From contig JACKAN010000001.1 in NCBI GenBank assembly GCA_020635055.1, positions 248,001 to 312,000 of the forward strand: a stretch of DNA of 64,000 nt, read 5' to 3'. A model generated the notes under the pieces. That model was not told the DNA's origin, did not search any database, and was given only the letters and a program-made list of their open reading frames with translations. The translations under genes were made by a program, and so were the position numbers. Shown here one piece after another: positions 55,102 through 64,000 of the stretch. How positions within the stretch are numbered: the stretch's first letter is position 1; every line of letters begins with the position of its first letter. The stretch comes from Pseudobdellovibrionaceae bacterium. Its GTDB lineage: Bacteria; Bdellovibrionota; Bdellovibrionia; Bdellovibrionales; UBA1609.

Positions 55102-56032
55102 AGATCAAGCTATTGAAATTTTAAATCGTGGTGGGGTGGTCGCAATTCCAACGGAAACAGTGTATGGATTGGCCGCGCAAATTGATAAACCAGAGGCCTT
55201 GAAAAAAATATTTCAAACTAAAGAACGCCCATTCTTTGATCCTTTAATTGTTCATGTATATTCGGCCCAACAAGCCAAAGATTATTGTGATGAGTGGCCA
55301 CCAGTGGCACAAATTTTGGCCGATAATTTTTGGCCAGGTCCATTAACTTTGGTTTTACCTAAAAATGAGAAAATAAGTCCACTCATTACCGCGGGTTTAG
55401 ATACTGTGGGGTTGCGTTGTCCGCGCCATGAAAAAACATTAAGTATTTTACGAAAGATCCAAATACCTTTAGCTGCACCAAGTGCTAATAAATTTGGCAA
55501 AACAAGTCCTACATCAGCTCAACATGTAGCAGAAAGTTTGCCTGGAATACAGGTTCTCGATGGCGGGGAGTGTGAGGTAGGCATTGAATCCACTATTGTG
55601 GCTGTTAAAACAGAACCACAATTACAAATTGAATTGCTTCGACCAGGCATGGTTCCATGGGGCGAAATTAAAAAAACGCTTAAAAATTATACAGTAGAAT
55701 ATATTGAAGGAAATAAAGAGATATTGGCCCCAGGGTCCTTAGATGATCACTACATGCCAGACATACCTCTAGTATTACTTGAACAAAATATGAGTGATAA
55801 AACACTCTTAGATAGTGTTAATAAGAAGTTAAAGCTTCACTTTAGCAGTTTTGTAAACATGGATCTACCTGAAGAAAACTACATGGCGGCACGGGTATTG
55901 TATTCTCGATTAAGAGAGGCAGGAAAATGCAAAGAGGATTTTATAGTTTTAAAAGTAAAACCTTTTATGCTGGAAGAAGCATGGGCTCCTCTGTGGGATC
56001 GATTAAAGAAAGCCTCGTCACTTAAAATCTAA
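55091..56032 (+). CDS. Threonylcarbamoyl-AMP synthase, Sua5 type
   Basis: 313 residues. The YrdC domain (1-200) has GGVVAIPTETVYGLAAQID, KERPFFDPLIVHV, WPGPLTLVL and PLAAPSANKFGKTSPTSAQH. A C-terminal Sua5 domain follows the linker (LAPGSLDDHYMPDIPLVLLE). It makes threonylcarbamoyl-AMP for the t6A37 modification of ANN-reading tRNAs. The ATG overlaps the end of the fusion gene, so translation is coupled. The 3' end overlaps the convergent gene by 11 bp. Confidence 0.95.
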   Translation: MCSEDQAIEILNRGGVVAIPTETVYGLAAQIDKPEALKKIFQTKERPFFDPLIVHVYSAQQAKDYCDEWPPVAQILADNFWPGPLTLVLPKNEKISPLITAGLDTVGLRCPRHEKTLSILRKIQIPLAAPSANKFGKTSPTSAQHVAESLPGIQVLDGGECEVGIESTIVAVKTEPQLQIELLRPGMVPWGEIKKTLKNYTVEYIEGNKEILAPGSLDDHYMPDIPLVLLEQNMSDKTLLDSVNKKLKLHFSSFVNMDLPEENYMAARVLYSRLREAGKCKEDFIVLKVKPFMLEEAWAPLWDRLKKASSLKI

Positions 56033-57329
56033 TAAGGGGTCCAACACTTATGAAAATTCCATAAACTAAGAAGTCTTTGCTGGAATCATAGAAACTAGGA
56101 TTATTCTCACAGCCGGAATTTCCCCCAGAAAATGAGCAAGATTTTAACTCAGTATCTTCATGGTTTATGGTTTGAAGAGCACGACCCTCTAAATTAAAAT
56201 ATAAACCAAACCAGTCCCACCCACCGCCAAATTCTAACAAATAATCCACTCCCAAAGTAAGAGTTAGACCCATGTAATTTTCAGTGCGGTTATAAAATGC
56301 ATTTTGTTGAACCATTTGACTATGAATTCTATGTTGGACTCGATGCAAGCCCACTAAATAATAGGGAGACCAGGAGCGTTTATGATCCGTTCGCCAGCCT
56401 ACATCTAACCCATAATACTCTATATTGTTATTATTATTTGGGTCAAAATCGGGGGGGCATTGGTTGCTGTTTGATGTTGAGTCAAAATAACAATGACTGT
56501 CACCATGACCTTTACTATTTAGCTCAGAAGTTCTTAATACTCCAATGAGAGATCCCTTATCACCCTTTTTGTAGTGAAACATAAAACTTTCAGAATCAAC
56601 TTCGGGTTCTTTAATATTAAATTGGCCTACACTGTGAGACATATTTGAATAAAGACTCATTGATTTATTAATAATCCAACGAGAATTATCTTCTTTCTTT
56701 TTGTCTTTTGGTTTTTCAAGGACTAAGGCTTCTAGGGGCTGTGGAAGCTGATTATTAAATTTCCATAATTCCATAGGATCTTTGCTTTTTGGTAGCCACG
56801 TTCCTTGTTGAAGGCTGTAAAGTTGCATTTCATTTAATGCGGCCTCCGGAGTGGAAACAATGCCTTTTTTAATTAAGAGTTGATTTTTGTGAAATAAAAA
56901 CTCTCCACCTTCAATTTGTAGTTCGTAACCATTGATTTTAATCTTTTGTTTTTGTTCCGTTGGACAAATCCAACGTAAACTCCCACCTTGAATTGTCCAA
57001 ATAGGGCGATCGATATCTTTTGGGATATAAACTTTTGTCTTACCATAAGCTACAGCGATACATCTCTGAAAACTGATAAATTTTAAATAACTTTTACTGT
57101 TAACTCCCAGTACATCACCTTGGTGAAGAAAGCTTTTAAATTGCAAAGATTCTTTTTTATTTCTTTTAGGTCGCTTTAACCAACGTGCCTTGCCTTTTGC
57201 AAACTGAACTAACCCCATAAAATCAGAATCATCAGGAGTAAGAGTTGCCACAGTTGGGCTTGTTTGAGCCCAGCTGACTAGGGAGGAAATGTAAATTATT
57301 ACAAGTAAAAGGAATTTAACAGTCTTCAT
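56022..57329 (-). CDS. Exported protein: FecR-like N-terminus plus beta-barrel-like C-terminus
   Basis: 435 residues with signal peptide (FLLLVIIYISSLVSWAQ). Residues about 35-170 have the FecR-like pattern (GDVLGVNSKSYLKFISFQRC, IAVAYGKTKVYIPKDIDRPI) of surface beta-helical domains. From about 215 on, alternating strands (MGLTLTLGVDYLLEFGGGWD, WFGLYFNLEGRALQTINHED, GIFISVGPLIRF) and a terminal Phe indicate an outer-membrane barrel. The joined architecture is unusual. Cys pair SCSFSGGNSGCENN lies in a loop. Function unknown. Confidence 0.65.
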   Translation of the reverse strand: MKTVKFLLLVIIYISSLVSWAQTSPTVATLTPDDSDFMGLVQFAKGKARWLKRPKRNKKESLQFKSFLHQGDVLGVNSKSYLKFISFQRCIAVAYGKTKVYIPKDIDRPIWTIQGGSLRWICPTEQKQKIKINGYELQIEGGEFLFHKNQLLIKKGIVSTPEAALNEMQLYSLQQGTWLPKSKDPMELWKFNNQLPQPLEALVLEKPKDKKKEDNSRWIINKSMSLYSNMSHSVGQFNIKEPEVDSESFMFHYKKGDKGSLIGVLRTSELNSKGHGDSHCYFDSTSNSNQCPPDFDPNNNNNIEYYGLDVGWRTDHKRSWSPYYLVGLHRVQHRIHSQMVQQNAFYNRTENYMGLTLTLGVDYLLEFGGGWDWFGLYFNLEGRALQTINHEDTELKSCSFSGGNSGCENNPSFYDSSKDFLVYGIFISVGPLIRF

Positions 57330-57524
57330 TACTTTTTGATTTTATTGTAAATACGGATTCAATCAAGGAATTAAGCGATCTTTTATCGACAAGCGCTCGG
57401 AACTTGCTGCACATTGGTATTTACGGTTGTGCTTTACAAGAGAGTTAAAAATAGAAATATTGAAGAGAAATCTAAATCTACAGATTTATTTACAAATTAT
57501 CAAAGTTGTTTATTGGAGGAGACT

Positions 57525-58553
57525 ATGAAAATAAAAAATATAATTGCAATAGTTATAAGTTTGGCCACTATTGGAATTGTTGCCTGTCAATCGACTTCAA
57601 AAAAAACAGTTCAGGCTGATTTTAACAATTCTTTAGATCACATAAATGAAATTGAACTGGGCAAAATGCTTTATTTTGACCCACGTTTATCCAAAGATGC
57701 TACGGTATCTTGTAATTCTTGTCACAATGTTATGAATGGAGGTTCGGACAACAGACAGTTTTCTGCCGGCATCCGCGGTCAATTAGGTGGGAGAAACTCA
57801 CCGACGGTGTTTAATGCAGCTTTTCTTTCGGTACAGTTTTGGGATGGCAGAGCCCCATCATTAAAAGAACAGGCCAAAGGGCCACTGATTAATCCTGTAG
57901 AAATGGGCAATAAAGATCATAAAGAAGTGATTGCAAGACTTTCTAAAATTCCTGGATACGTACAAGCGTTTAAAAACGTTTATCCTGGTAACGACTCTTT
58001 AAATATAGAAAATCTAGCCACGGCAATCGCTGTCTATGAAAAAACCCTTGTTACAGAAAATAGTCCTTTTGATAGGTTTCAAGAGGGGGATGAAACAGCG
58101 TTAACAGAAGTTGAGAAAAAGGGTTGGGAAACTTTTAAACAAGTGGGTTGCACGAGTTGTCATAGCGGAGATCACTTTGCTGGCCCTCAATTACCAGAAG
58201 GGCAGGGCTTTTACATGAAGTTTCCTACCTTCACCGAGGGCAACAAATATGAGAAAGCATATAAGTTTACAAAAGACAAAGGTCGCTATGCTGAAACAAA
58301 AAACAAGGCAGATATGTTTATGTTTAGAGTTCCTACATTGCGCAACATTGCATTAACAGCCCCTTATTTTCACAATGGATCAGTTAAAGAATTAGATGAA
58401 GCCGTTAAGGTGATGGCCAAATCACAATTAAATAGAGATTTGAACGATGAAGAGGTAGCTTCTATAGTTGTTTTTCTAAAATCTTTAACGGGTACTATTC
58501 CAGAGCAAACATTTCCTGTATTGCCACCCACAGTGGGCTTTGTAGCTAATTAA
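57525..58553 (+). CDS. Di-haem cytochrome c peroxidase (MauG/CcpA type), lipoprotein
   Basis: 342 residues from ATG 57525, chosen for the GGAGGAG site; the frame is open to 57414. Lipoprotein signal with lipobox GIVAC. Haem sites CNSCHNV (about 63-69) and CTSCHSGD (about 208-215) are both CxxCH. The peroxidatic haem lies in the first half; the LGGRNSPTVFNAAFLSVQFW and APYFHNGSVKELDEAV blocks are diagnostic of the family. It reduces H2O2 in the periplasm with electrons from cytochrome c. Nine bases before the aminotransferase. Confidence 0.95.
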   Translation: MKIKNIIAIVISLATIGIVACQSTSKKTVQADFNNSLDHINEIELGKMLYFDPRLSKDATVSCNSCHNVMNGGSDNRQFSAGIRGQLGGRNSPTVFNAAFLSVQFWDGRAPSLKEQAKGPLINPVEMGNKDHKEVIARLSKIPGYVQAFKNVYPGNDSLNIENLATAIAVYEKTLVTENSPFDRFQEGDETALTEVEKKGWETFKQVGCTSCHSGDHFAGPQLPEGQGFYMKFPTFTEGNKYEKAYKFTKDKGRYAETKNKADMFMFRVPTLRNIALTAPYFHNGSVKELDEAVKVMAKSQLNRDLNDEEVASIVVFLKSLTGTIPEQTFPVLPPTVGFVAN

Positions 58554-58561
58554 GGAGAGTT

Positions 58562-59404
58562 GTGAGTTCAAAAGTATATATTAATGGTGACTTTATAGAT
58601 TCTGAATTGGCCAAGATTTCAGTGTTTGATCGAGGCTTTTTATTTTCTGATAGTGTTTATGAAGTGGTTCATGTTGACACTAACAAATTATTTTTATTTG
58701 AAGAGCATCTTATTAGACTTCGAAGAAGTTTGTGTGAATTAAAAATTCAAGAGCCCCAAGTGGATTTTCTGAAAATTTGTAAAGAACTCTTATTGTTGAA
58801 CCCAATTGACTACGGTGGAATTTATATTCAAGTGACGCGAGGAGAGCAAAAGCAAAGATCTCATTTCTGGAACAATAAAAATTTAACCCCTAATCTAATT
58901 GCTTTTGCACAAGCTGGTATGAGGCCTGAGAGTAAAGCATTGAAAGCTATTACCTATCCCGATCTACGATGGGGAAGGTGTGATATAAAAAGCACATCTC
59001 TATTGGCAAATGTTTTGGCGCGAGAAGAAGCCGCTTTGAAATCGGCAGATGAAGCCTTGTTAATAAATTTGGAGGGTTTTGTAAATGAAGGTTCTAGCAC
59101 CAATGTTTTTATTTTTAAAAAGGGAAAGGTCTACACACCCCCTTTGTCGGAAAATATACTTGCTGGCGTAACCAGAAATTTTTGTATAGAGACCTTAAAA
59201 GAAATGGGAATTATTTGTTTAGAACAAAAAATTCTTAAAGAAGATCTTTTCTTAGCAGAAGAAGTTTGGATTACGAGTTCTACAAAAGATGTATTACCCA
59301 TTGGCTATATTGATGACCAAGATCTTAACTTTAAAGCCCCAAATTCTCTATGGGAAAAATTGTACGAGAAGTTTAAACAAAGAAAAATCAAAGCCTTGAA
59401 TTAA
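58562..59404 (+). CDS. Class IV aminotransferase (D-amino-acid transaminase-like)
   Basis: 280 residues from GTG 58562 after AAGGAGAG. PLP fold IV: VFDRGFLFSDSVYEVV (27-42), RLRRSLCELKI, the catalytic Lys in CDIKSTSLLANVLAREEAAL (about 143), and EGFVNEGSSTNVFIF with LAGVTRNFCIETL for the phosphate. The start block is most like D-alanine aminotransferase, which would make D-amino acids for peptidoglycan; branched-chain or lyase relatives cannot be ruled out. Transcribed with the peroxidase. Confidence 0.9.
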   Translation: MSSKVYINGDFIDSELAKISVFDRGFLFSDSVYEVVHVDTNKLFLFEEHLIRLRRSLCELKIQEPQVDFLKICKELLLLNPIDYGGIYIQVTRGEQKQRSHFWNNKNLTPNLIAFAQAGMRPESKALKAITYPDLRWGRCDIKSTSLLANVLAREEAALKSADEALLINLEGFVNEGSSTNVFIFKKGKVYTPPLSENILAGVTRNFCIETLKEMGIICLEQKILKEDLFLAEEVWITSSTKDVLPIGYIDDQDLNFKAPNSLWEKLYEKFKQRKIKALN

Positions 59405-59412
59405 TCTAGTAT

Positions 59413-59889
59413 TTAAATTTTATTTTTTACTTTTATGGATAGGGTAAGTCTAAATTTAGCACAGGGTTCATCACCAAGAGTGTCTGGCGCATAAACAGTA
59501 ATGTCTAGGGGAATGTGGACTCTCTCTTTAGATTGTAGGGCTTCTTCCACGGCACTTTTAATGTCCGCTCCTTGCTGACAATAAAATATGGCGTCACTTT
59601 CACAACGTTTAAGGAATTGTCCGTTTATGTCTTTAAACAAAAAGTTTATAGGGTGTTTACCGAAAGCTTCCATTGCAAGTAAGCCACCGGCGAGGTCGGC
59701 ACCAATACTCAGTGCACCAAAATACATACAATGAGCGTGGTTTCGGGTTATGCGGTTCAAAGGGATTTTTATTTTACACTCTTCGGAATTCAGCGTGAGC
59801 ACTTTAGGGGAGACAATAAAAATCAAAGGGATTTTTAGCAAGCCAAAACTGCGCACTTTCCATGTTGGAGAAATTATTTTTTCGAACAT
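59413..59889 (-). CDS. DUF4442-like hotdog-fold protein
   Basis: 158 residues. It has the pattern of DUF4442 thioesterase-like proteins: IPLNRITRNHAHCMYFGALS then IGADLAGGLLAMEAFGKHPI, where the Asn/His cluster and the helix fit a hotdog dimer. The frame opens 4 bases from the upstream ArsR gene stop, so the two are one operon. Possible acyl-CoA or acyl-ACP thioesterase; a Cys-rich middle (LKRCESDAIFYCQQGADI) might react with sulphur, which would fit the neighbouring sulphur-type regulator. That link is speculative. Confidence 0.7.
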   Translation of the reverse strand: MFEKIISPTWKVRSFGLLKIPLIFIVSPKVLTLNSEECKIKIPLNRITRNHAHCMYFGALSIGADLAGGLLAMEAFGKHPINFLFKDINGQFLKRCESDAIFYCQQGADIKSAVEEALQSKERVHIPLDITVYAPDTLGDEPCAKFRLTLSIKVKNKI

Positions 59890-59893
59890 AATC

Positions 59894-60193
59894 TTACAAG
59901 CAGTATATTGTATATAATGCTTGGATCAATTTTTTTATATCTGGATCAGCAATGTCATAGTAAGTAAATTGATTTTGCTTGCTCGCTTTGACAAGCCCTT
60001 GCGCTTTCATTTTGCCAAGAAACTGTGAAACGGCAGACTGTGAGGCCCCACTGAGTTTCTCTAAGTCACCCACAGATTTAGCTTCATCAGTTAATTGACA
60101 AAGAATTAACAAACGTTGTGGGTGTGAAAGCACCTTAAGTACTTCAGCTACGAATTCACATTTTTCTACAGTTGGTAACTGTTTCTTATCCAT
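59894..60193 (-). CDS. ArsR-family regulator, BigR/SqrR-like
   Basis: 99 residues, winged helix: LKVLSHPQRLLILCQLTDEA, SVGDLEKLSGASQSAVSQFL and KASKQNQFTYYDIADPDIKK. Two Cys, one in LLILCQL (about 32) and one at YTIYCL (98), sit as in BigR/SqrR/YgaV regulators that sense persulfides by forming a bridge. No metal-site CxC of metal sensors. Divergent from a rhodanese remnant, a common partner of such regulators. Confidence 0.88.
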   Translation of the reverse strand: MDKKQLPTVEKCEFVAEVLKVLSHPQRLLILCQLTDEAKSVGDLEKLSGASQSAVSQFLGKMKAQGLVKASKQNQFTYYDIADPDIKKLIQALYTIYCL

Positions 60194-60380
60194 AATTTAA
60201 TTATAAATAAATTAAATATGCTGTCTAGTCATAGGTAAAAATGTCTCATTCAATACTAAAGGAGACAAAATGTACTTAGCATTATATTACGAATACATAA
60301 TATAATAAAATATATAAGCTCAAATCTAGTTTATTTTGATTTGAGGATAATTTCTAAGGGGAGTTAACATAAAGTAAGTA

Positions 60381-60548
60381 GTTATAGATGTAAGAGAAAG
60401 AGACGAATTTGATGCAGAGCACATTAAAGATTCTATTAATTTTCCAATATCTAGTTTTTTTCTCAAGCCCCAGGGGGGTTTTTTCCCACTTGATCGAGGT
60501 TATAAAGGAAGTATGTATTGCTGGATCGGGATCTATAAAAGAGGGTTA
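60381..60548 (+). pseudogene. Rhodanese-domain gene, truncated
   Basis: Reads VIDVRERDEFDAEHIKDSIN then FPISSF, the canonical start of a single-domain rhodanese. It then skips to DRGYKGSMYCWIG near 60510, where the active-site YCxxG loop should be but is degenerate and followed by an unrelated tail. The usual start is replaced by a stop just upstream (TAA near 60378). The middle (about 30 residues) is missing, so it is decayed. Confidence 0.75.
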
Positions 60549-60549
60549 G

Positions 60550-61566
60550 TTAAATCTCCTGAAGTTGATTGGCTTTTAAAAACTCGTCACAGGTCGCGGT
60601 CAAAGCACCTACAATACTTTGTTCTAAAGATGCTTTAGTTAATCTAGACTTTTGAGTCACTGATTTTAAGTATTCCCTTAAGGCGATTAACTTTTCTCTG
60701 TTATTTGTAGTTTTGCTATCTATTAAACTATTCAATTTTTGATTTAAAGTAAATTCACTTCTATCTAAAAATAAAGAATGAGCTCGTCTAGCCTGCAAAA
60801 GTTTTATGTAATTTCTAACATCTTCAGGAGTGTCCGTCCGACGCTTAATGGAGATACTGATAACTTTATTTAAATCAGCTATTATATTTGTTATGGCTTT
60901 TGCTGCGTCTAGTTTTTCACGGATAGTAACATCATTATCTTTAGCACTAAGTGAAAACTGTTTTTTAAATATTTCTACTTCGATTGCCCATTGAGTTAAA
61001 TTACGAACAGTGAGTGATGAAGCGATAAGTTCATCATTAGCGGCATCAATAGGTGTCTCTAATTTCATCAAACTATCTTTAATTGTTCTTAAATGACCAA
61101 CTAATGCCATTGTTGCGCTAACATTACCCATAACTATGACTGTGGATCGGTTGGAAGATTCAAAAGACATTTTCACAGTGGGATTTAATAAATAATTGAT
61201 AGATGAATTGAGTTTGTCGACCTCATTTTGGTTAAGATCATTCCATTTTTTACTTTTAACATAGTACTTTAAACTATTAGCAAATGATTCAACTTCTAGA
61301 AGTAAGCTGTCATTAATAGCAGATTGCAATTGAAAAAGTGCAGGGGTGTAAGTGCAATCAGTGCAAATAGTAATATCGAAAAAAACTTTTTCAAAGGCTT
61401 CCATAAGTCTTATTAAACTTTCAAGAGCGACATTAGATTTTTTCTGAAATATTAATAAATTGTAGTTAAAGGGTACTAGTTTAGGTTTATTGACTTCGCC
61501 GAATGAGGTTAATGAGGAAAAGGTAAAAACAAAAGATAAAATTGCACTTAAAAAACAGGCCTTCAT
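60550..61566 (-). CDS. Exported alpha-helical protein, unknown
   Basis: 338 residues with signal peptide (FLSAILSFVFTFSSLTSFG). The mature protein is almost wholly helical (LESLIRLMEAFEKVFFDITI, TVRNLTQWAIEVEIFKKQFS, LDAAKAITNIIADLNKVISI), with a Cys pair CTDC at about 58-61 and one late Cys (ATCDEF). No family recognised. It is convergent with the rhodanese remnant. Upstream is long decayed DNA, so it is at the edge of an intact block. Confidence 0.65.
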   Translation of the reverse strand: MKACFLSAILSFVFTFSSLTSFGEVNKPKLVPFNYNLLIFQKKSNVALESLIRLMEAFEKVFFDITICTDCTYTPALFQLQSAINDSLLLEVESFANSLKYYVKSKKWNDLNQNEVDKLNSSINYLLNPTVKMSFESSNRSTVIVMGNVSATMALVGHLRTIKDSLMKLETPIDAANDELIASSLTVRNLTQWAIEVEIFKKQFSLSAKDNDVTIREKLDAAKAITNIIADLNKVISISIKRRTDTPEDVRNYIKLLQARRAHSLFLDRSEFTLNQKLNSLIDSKTTNNREKLIALREYLKSVTQKSRLTKASLEQSIVGALTATCDEFLKANQLQEI

Positions 61567-63023
61567 TCACTCTCCCTTAAATCAATTAATAAAATGAAAA
61601 CATTTACTGCAATACCTTTGCCAAGTAAACATAAAATTAAAACAAAGGTTTATCTATAACAGATTCTATTTTTTCGTTGTTGAGAACCCATTTATCATTT
61701 AAAAGCTTTAATATTATGTATAAATCCTCTACGCCTATAGACAAAAAATGTCATTTTCATCATAGTGAAAAAAATACGGACCCTTCAGTTAAGAGCTATT
61801 AGAAAAAGTTGTCTCAATATTTGAAGAACGTATTTTAGAGAACAGTAAAATTCTATTCTGGCAGTCGACTTAATTTAAGAAGGAGCTGAGGCAGTACTAT
61901 AGCGATAATGGAACTTTTAAAAATAAAGATAAATCTTTGAACATTAGAAATAGTATTAAAGTGTTGGGATGATGTTTTACATATATCTCTTAGCAGAAAA
62001 CATATGCCATGACTATATTTCTGAAAAGCATAACCAAGGCGGTGTGTATGGATATTTTTCAGTCAACTGGATGCTGAACGCTAAAATATATTAAAATATT
62101 TAACCATTTCGTGAAATGGGTAGAAAGAATCTTGAAGGGCGGCGAGGACTTTCCTGTTGAGATCTTCAAGTGTTTATTTCTTTTTTGTTCAAATTGTATT
62201 GGATCAGTTTCCATCATGGCAAAGAAGAAGATTTTGTTTCCCATAGTCATTGGGGTGATAAAATCAGGTGGGCCAAGATACCTATTTCTATCCTCTTTTT
62301 TTACAAGATGGGTATTTGAACGAAGCAAAGAGAATTTGATTACCAAAATATTAAACCTTAGCCAGCGATTAAAGAACAATCAAGCCCATTTATGATGTGC
62401 AAAACCCTCTTGTTATCCCTCTATGAAGACCATGAAGTTGGATACTATCTAATTCAGTTAATGGATCGGGAAATAAAAAGGAAACTATTAGAGGAAAGCG
62501 ACTGCAGGATTCAAAAAATTATTTAAATTTTACTCGTTATCTCATTATAGTTACATGTGCATATATAAGAAAAAGAGGGACGAATGTTTATTTATGGTAT
62601 TAAAAAAAAAAAGAGATCGTAATGATTTAAAAAATGATATCACGAAAAAAAAAATCTGAAATTTTAAATTCAGAACTCAGAAACAGATGTGTATAAGGTG
62701 TTAGAGCAGTAAAGAGTTAGAAAAAATATATAAAAATAGCATAAATATGACAATTCTTGTTCCAAATCAATGCCTTCTTTAAATTGAAATCAAGGCTGTT
62801 ATTTTGTTGATTACATTCTCTTGAGATGAACCCCAAAATTGCTATTCATATTCACAACGAAGCTGATAATCGCGCTAATAATCTAGGGGAGTCCATTAGC
62901 TGTATTTACTTTTAAAGTTCCTTTGCAGGTATTTAGTATTGCGGGTTTTGCAATAGAGTTACCTATCTGATTTCCAATCTTCAAACAGCTCCTTGAGTGA
63001 AATATTAGACTTACTCGCTACCT
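61567..63023. other. Gene-poor decayed region
   Basis: No intact or clearly recognisable gene. Two open frames overlap on opposite strands at 62059-62395 but neither resembles a protein family. Repeated short A-runs and stops in all frames suggest old, decayed accessory DNA. Nothing else seen. Confidence 0.5.
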
Positions 63024-63219
63024 TTATTTGAAAGTGGCTTCAAAACTATTAAGGGTTGCAATAGATTGTCTGAAGTCATGAAATAATGGAGCAACAGCCA
63101 TTAGCCTAATAATATACCCTTTTTCGGATGGACCCTTGGTGGGTGTTGACTCTAAAACACTTTTGGGGCATGAGCTTAGGATAGTTTCAAGATTGTCACC
63201 AATAATTTCTGGATAATGC
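63024..63219 (-). pseudogene. Possible C-terminal gene remnant
   Basis: An open minus-strand frame of about 64 codons reads YPEIIGDNLETILSSCPKSV, then LESTPTKGPSEKGYIIRLMA and VAPLFHDFRQSIATLNSFEA, ending TFK*. It is protein-like but has stops right upstream and no known family. Confidence 0.3.
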
Positions 63220-63221
63220 TA

Positions 63222-64000
63222 TTACCGGTTAAAAAGATTTCGTGATGTCACCGGGTGCCAGGGTCTCAAAGGCACTGAACTCCTCAGACCAGGAGCGCTT
63301 ACTATTATTTCAACAGAGGTCTTCGTCGTAAATGGCGACAATAGGATGTTCAAAAAAGAGTCCCAGAAGGTTCCTCCTTCAAGAACGTTTAGTAAGGCCG
63401 TCAAAAAATTCACTTGACTAGGTTTCATAAAATCGCTTCTTAGCACCATCGCCGTTGAAATCAAATGGTAAAACCAGTCAGGTGAGAAGATCTGTCTGTA
63501 GTTGGATGTTTCAGAGAACATCACCATTTTATCAAACACTACATAAAAATCACCACCGGCTGTACCAATTTCGAAAAAACCATCTCCTGTAAAATCAGCT
63601 ATGTTAGGTGCTCCACCACTGTTTCTGTCGGTATTATCAGGCAGTGAAGGGATCTTAGAAACCCAAAGGAGTGAGCCATCCGAACGGTAAACGTTAACAT
63701 AGCTATTGCCGATGCATACAAGATCAGGGCTGCCATCAGCGTCTATATCGGAAACTGCCGAAAAACCCAGGCAATCACCCTTCCAAAGCAAATTTCCGGT
63801 GCTTGAGTAGACCTGTGACCCCCCCTGTATCACTTCAAGACCTGGGCTGGAAGAGACTAGCTCTGCAAGGGTGGGTGTTTTTGCAATAGTCATAATAGGC
63901 TCAGGATTGAGGCGTGCCTTAAGGCGCCCAGCGTGGTCCAAAATTATATTGCCGGCTACAATTTCACTATTGCCATCACCATCCAGATCGGCAACGGCAG
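63222..64000 (-). pseudogene. FG-GAP/VCBS-repeat protein, partial and frameshifted
   Basis: The frame is open past the right window edge. It shows FG-GAP calcium-loop repeats: VADLDGDGNSEIVAGNI (63945-64000 side), VSDIDADGSPDLVCIGNSYV and IADFTGDGFFEIGTAGGDFY. After about 63530 the main frame loses the pattern, while the other frames show FDFNGDGA and FFEHPIVAIYDED, so several frameshifts have broken it. GC is visibly higher than in the rest of the window. In life it would be a secreted beta-propeller or adhesin. Confidence 0.75.

Noticed and set aside
62059..62395. Overlapping frames of 106 and 94 codons on opposite strands
   Set aside because: Neither resembles a known protein, they are mutually exclusive, and the region is otherwise decayed.
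1..64000. CRISPR arrays, prophage or conjugation modules, restriction-modification or toxin-antitoxin loci
   Set aside because: No regularly spaced direct repeats, phage structural genes, relaxases, methylase-endonuclease pairs or recognisable toxin-antitoxin pairs were found.

Overview
The window is low-GC Gram-negative DNA. It encodes signal peptides and lipoproteins, outer-membrane beta-barrels, ETF-quinone oxidoreductase, a FadE-type acyl-CoA dehydrogenase, ribonuclease Y, PilZ proteins, an astacin protease, and many secreted proteins with no recognisable family. The gene mix and tight layout look most like a bacterium of the Bdellovibrionota/Oligoflexia type. That is an inference from gene content; no rRNA or other decisive phylogenetic marker is present, and the single rpsD and rpmE genes were not compared with databases.

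Layout. 1-6.4 kb is a graveyard of mobile elements: a truncated barrel gene, a long perfect hairpin, IS4-, IS630- and IS3-type remnants, and an ISL3 element (1892-4492) that split a small secreted-protein gene and was itself entered by an intact IS630 element. 6.9-30.5 kb is ordinary chromosome: mutM, an MFS-methyltransferase pair, a VOC/XRE-cupin divergent pair, cell-envelope genes, rpsD, a PilZ protein, a TetR-type gene divergent from fadE (broken by one in-frame TAG), rpmE2, a candidate structured RNA, a prolyl aminopeptidase-thiolase pair, a GCKR/MurQ-like protein and rny. 30.7-44.4 kb holds a CNMP-domain protein, a decayed spacer, a large degenerate receiver/PilZ-like protein, pdxH, and an unusual three-gene operon in which a ClpB-like two-domain AAA+ ATPase carries an export signal between two exported or membrane proteins.

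44.9-51 kb is one fructosamine-3-kinase-like gene cut into three pieces. A second ISL3 copy (itself split by an IS66 element) sits in the first gap and an IS110/IS1111-type element sits in the second. The IS110-type element's 3' non-coding region holds two 10-nt matches to its own two insertion junctions, arranged as expected for a bridge RNA.

51-61.6 kb returns to chromosomal genes: a YiiD-type thioesterase, an exported astacin, ETF-QO with an altered Fe-S motif, a YbaN-PpiC fusion with an internal start, a Sua5-type enzyme, a FecR-like/barrel protein, a di-haem peroxidase, a class IV aminotransferase, and a BigR-like ArsR regulator opposite a decayed rhodanese gene. 61.6-64 kb is decayed again and ends in a frameshifted FG-GAP repeat gene of different base composition. 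Fatty-acid oxidation is the clearest shared pathway (fadE, thiolase, ETF-QO), although fadE looks interrupted.
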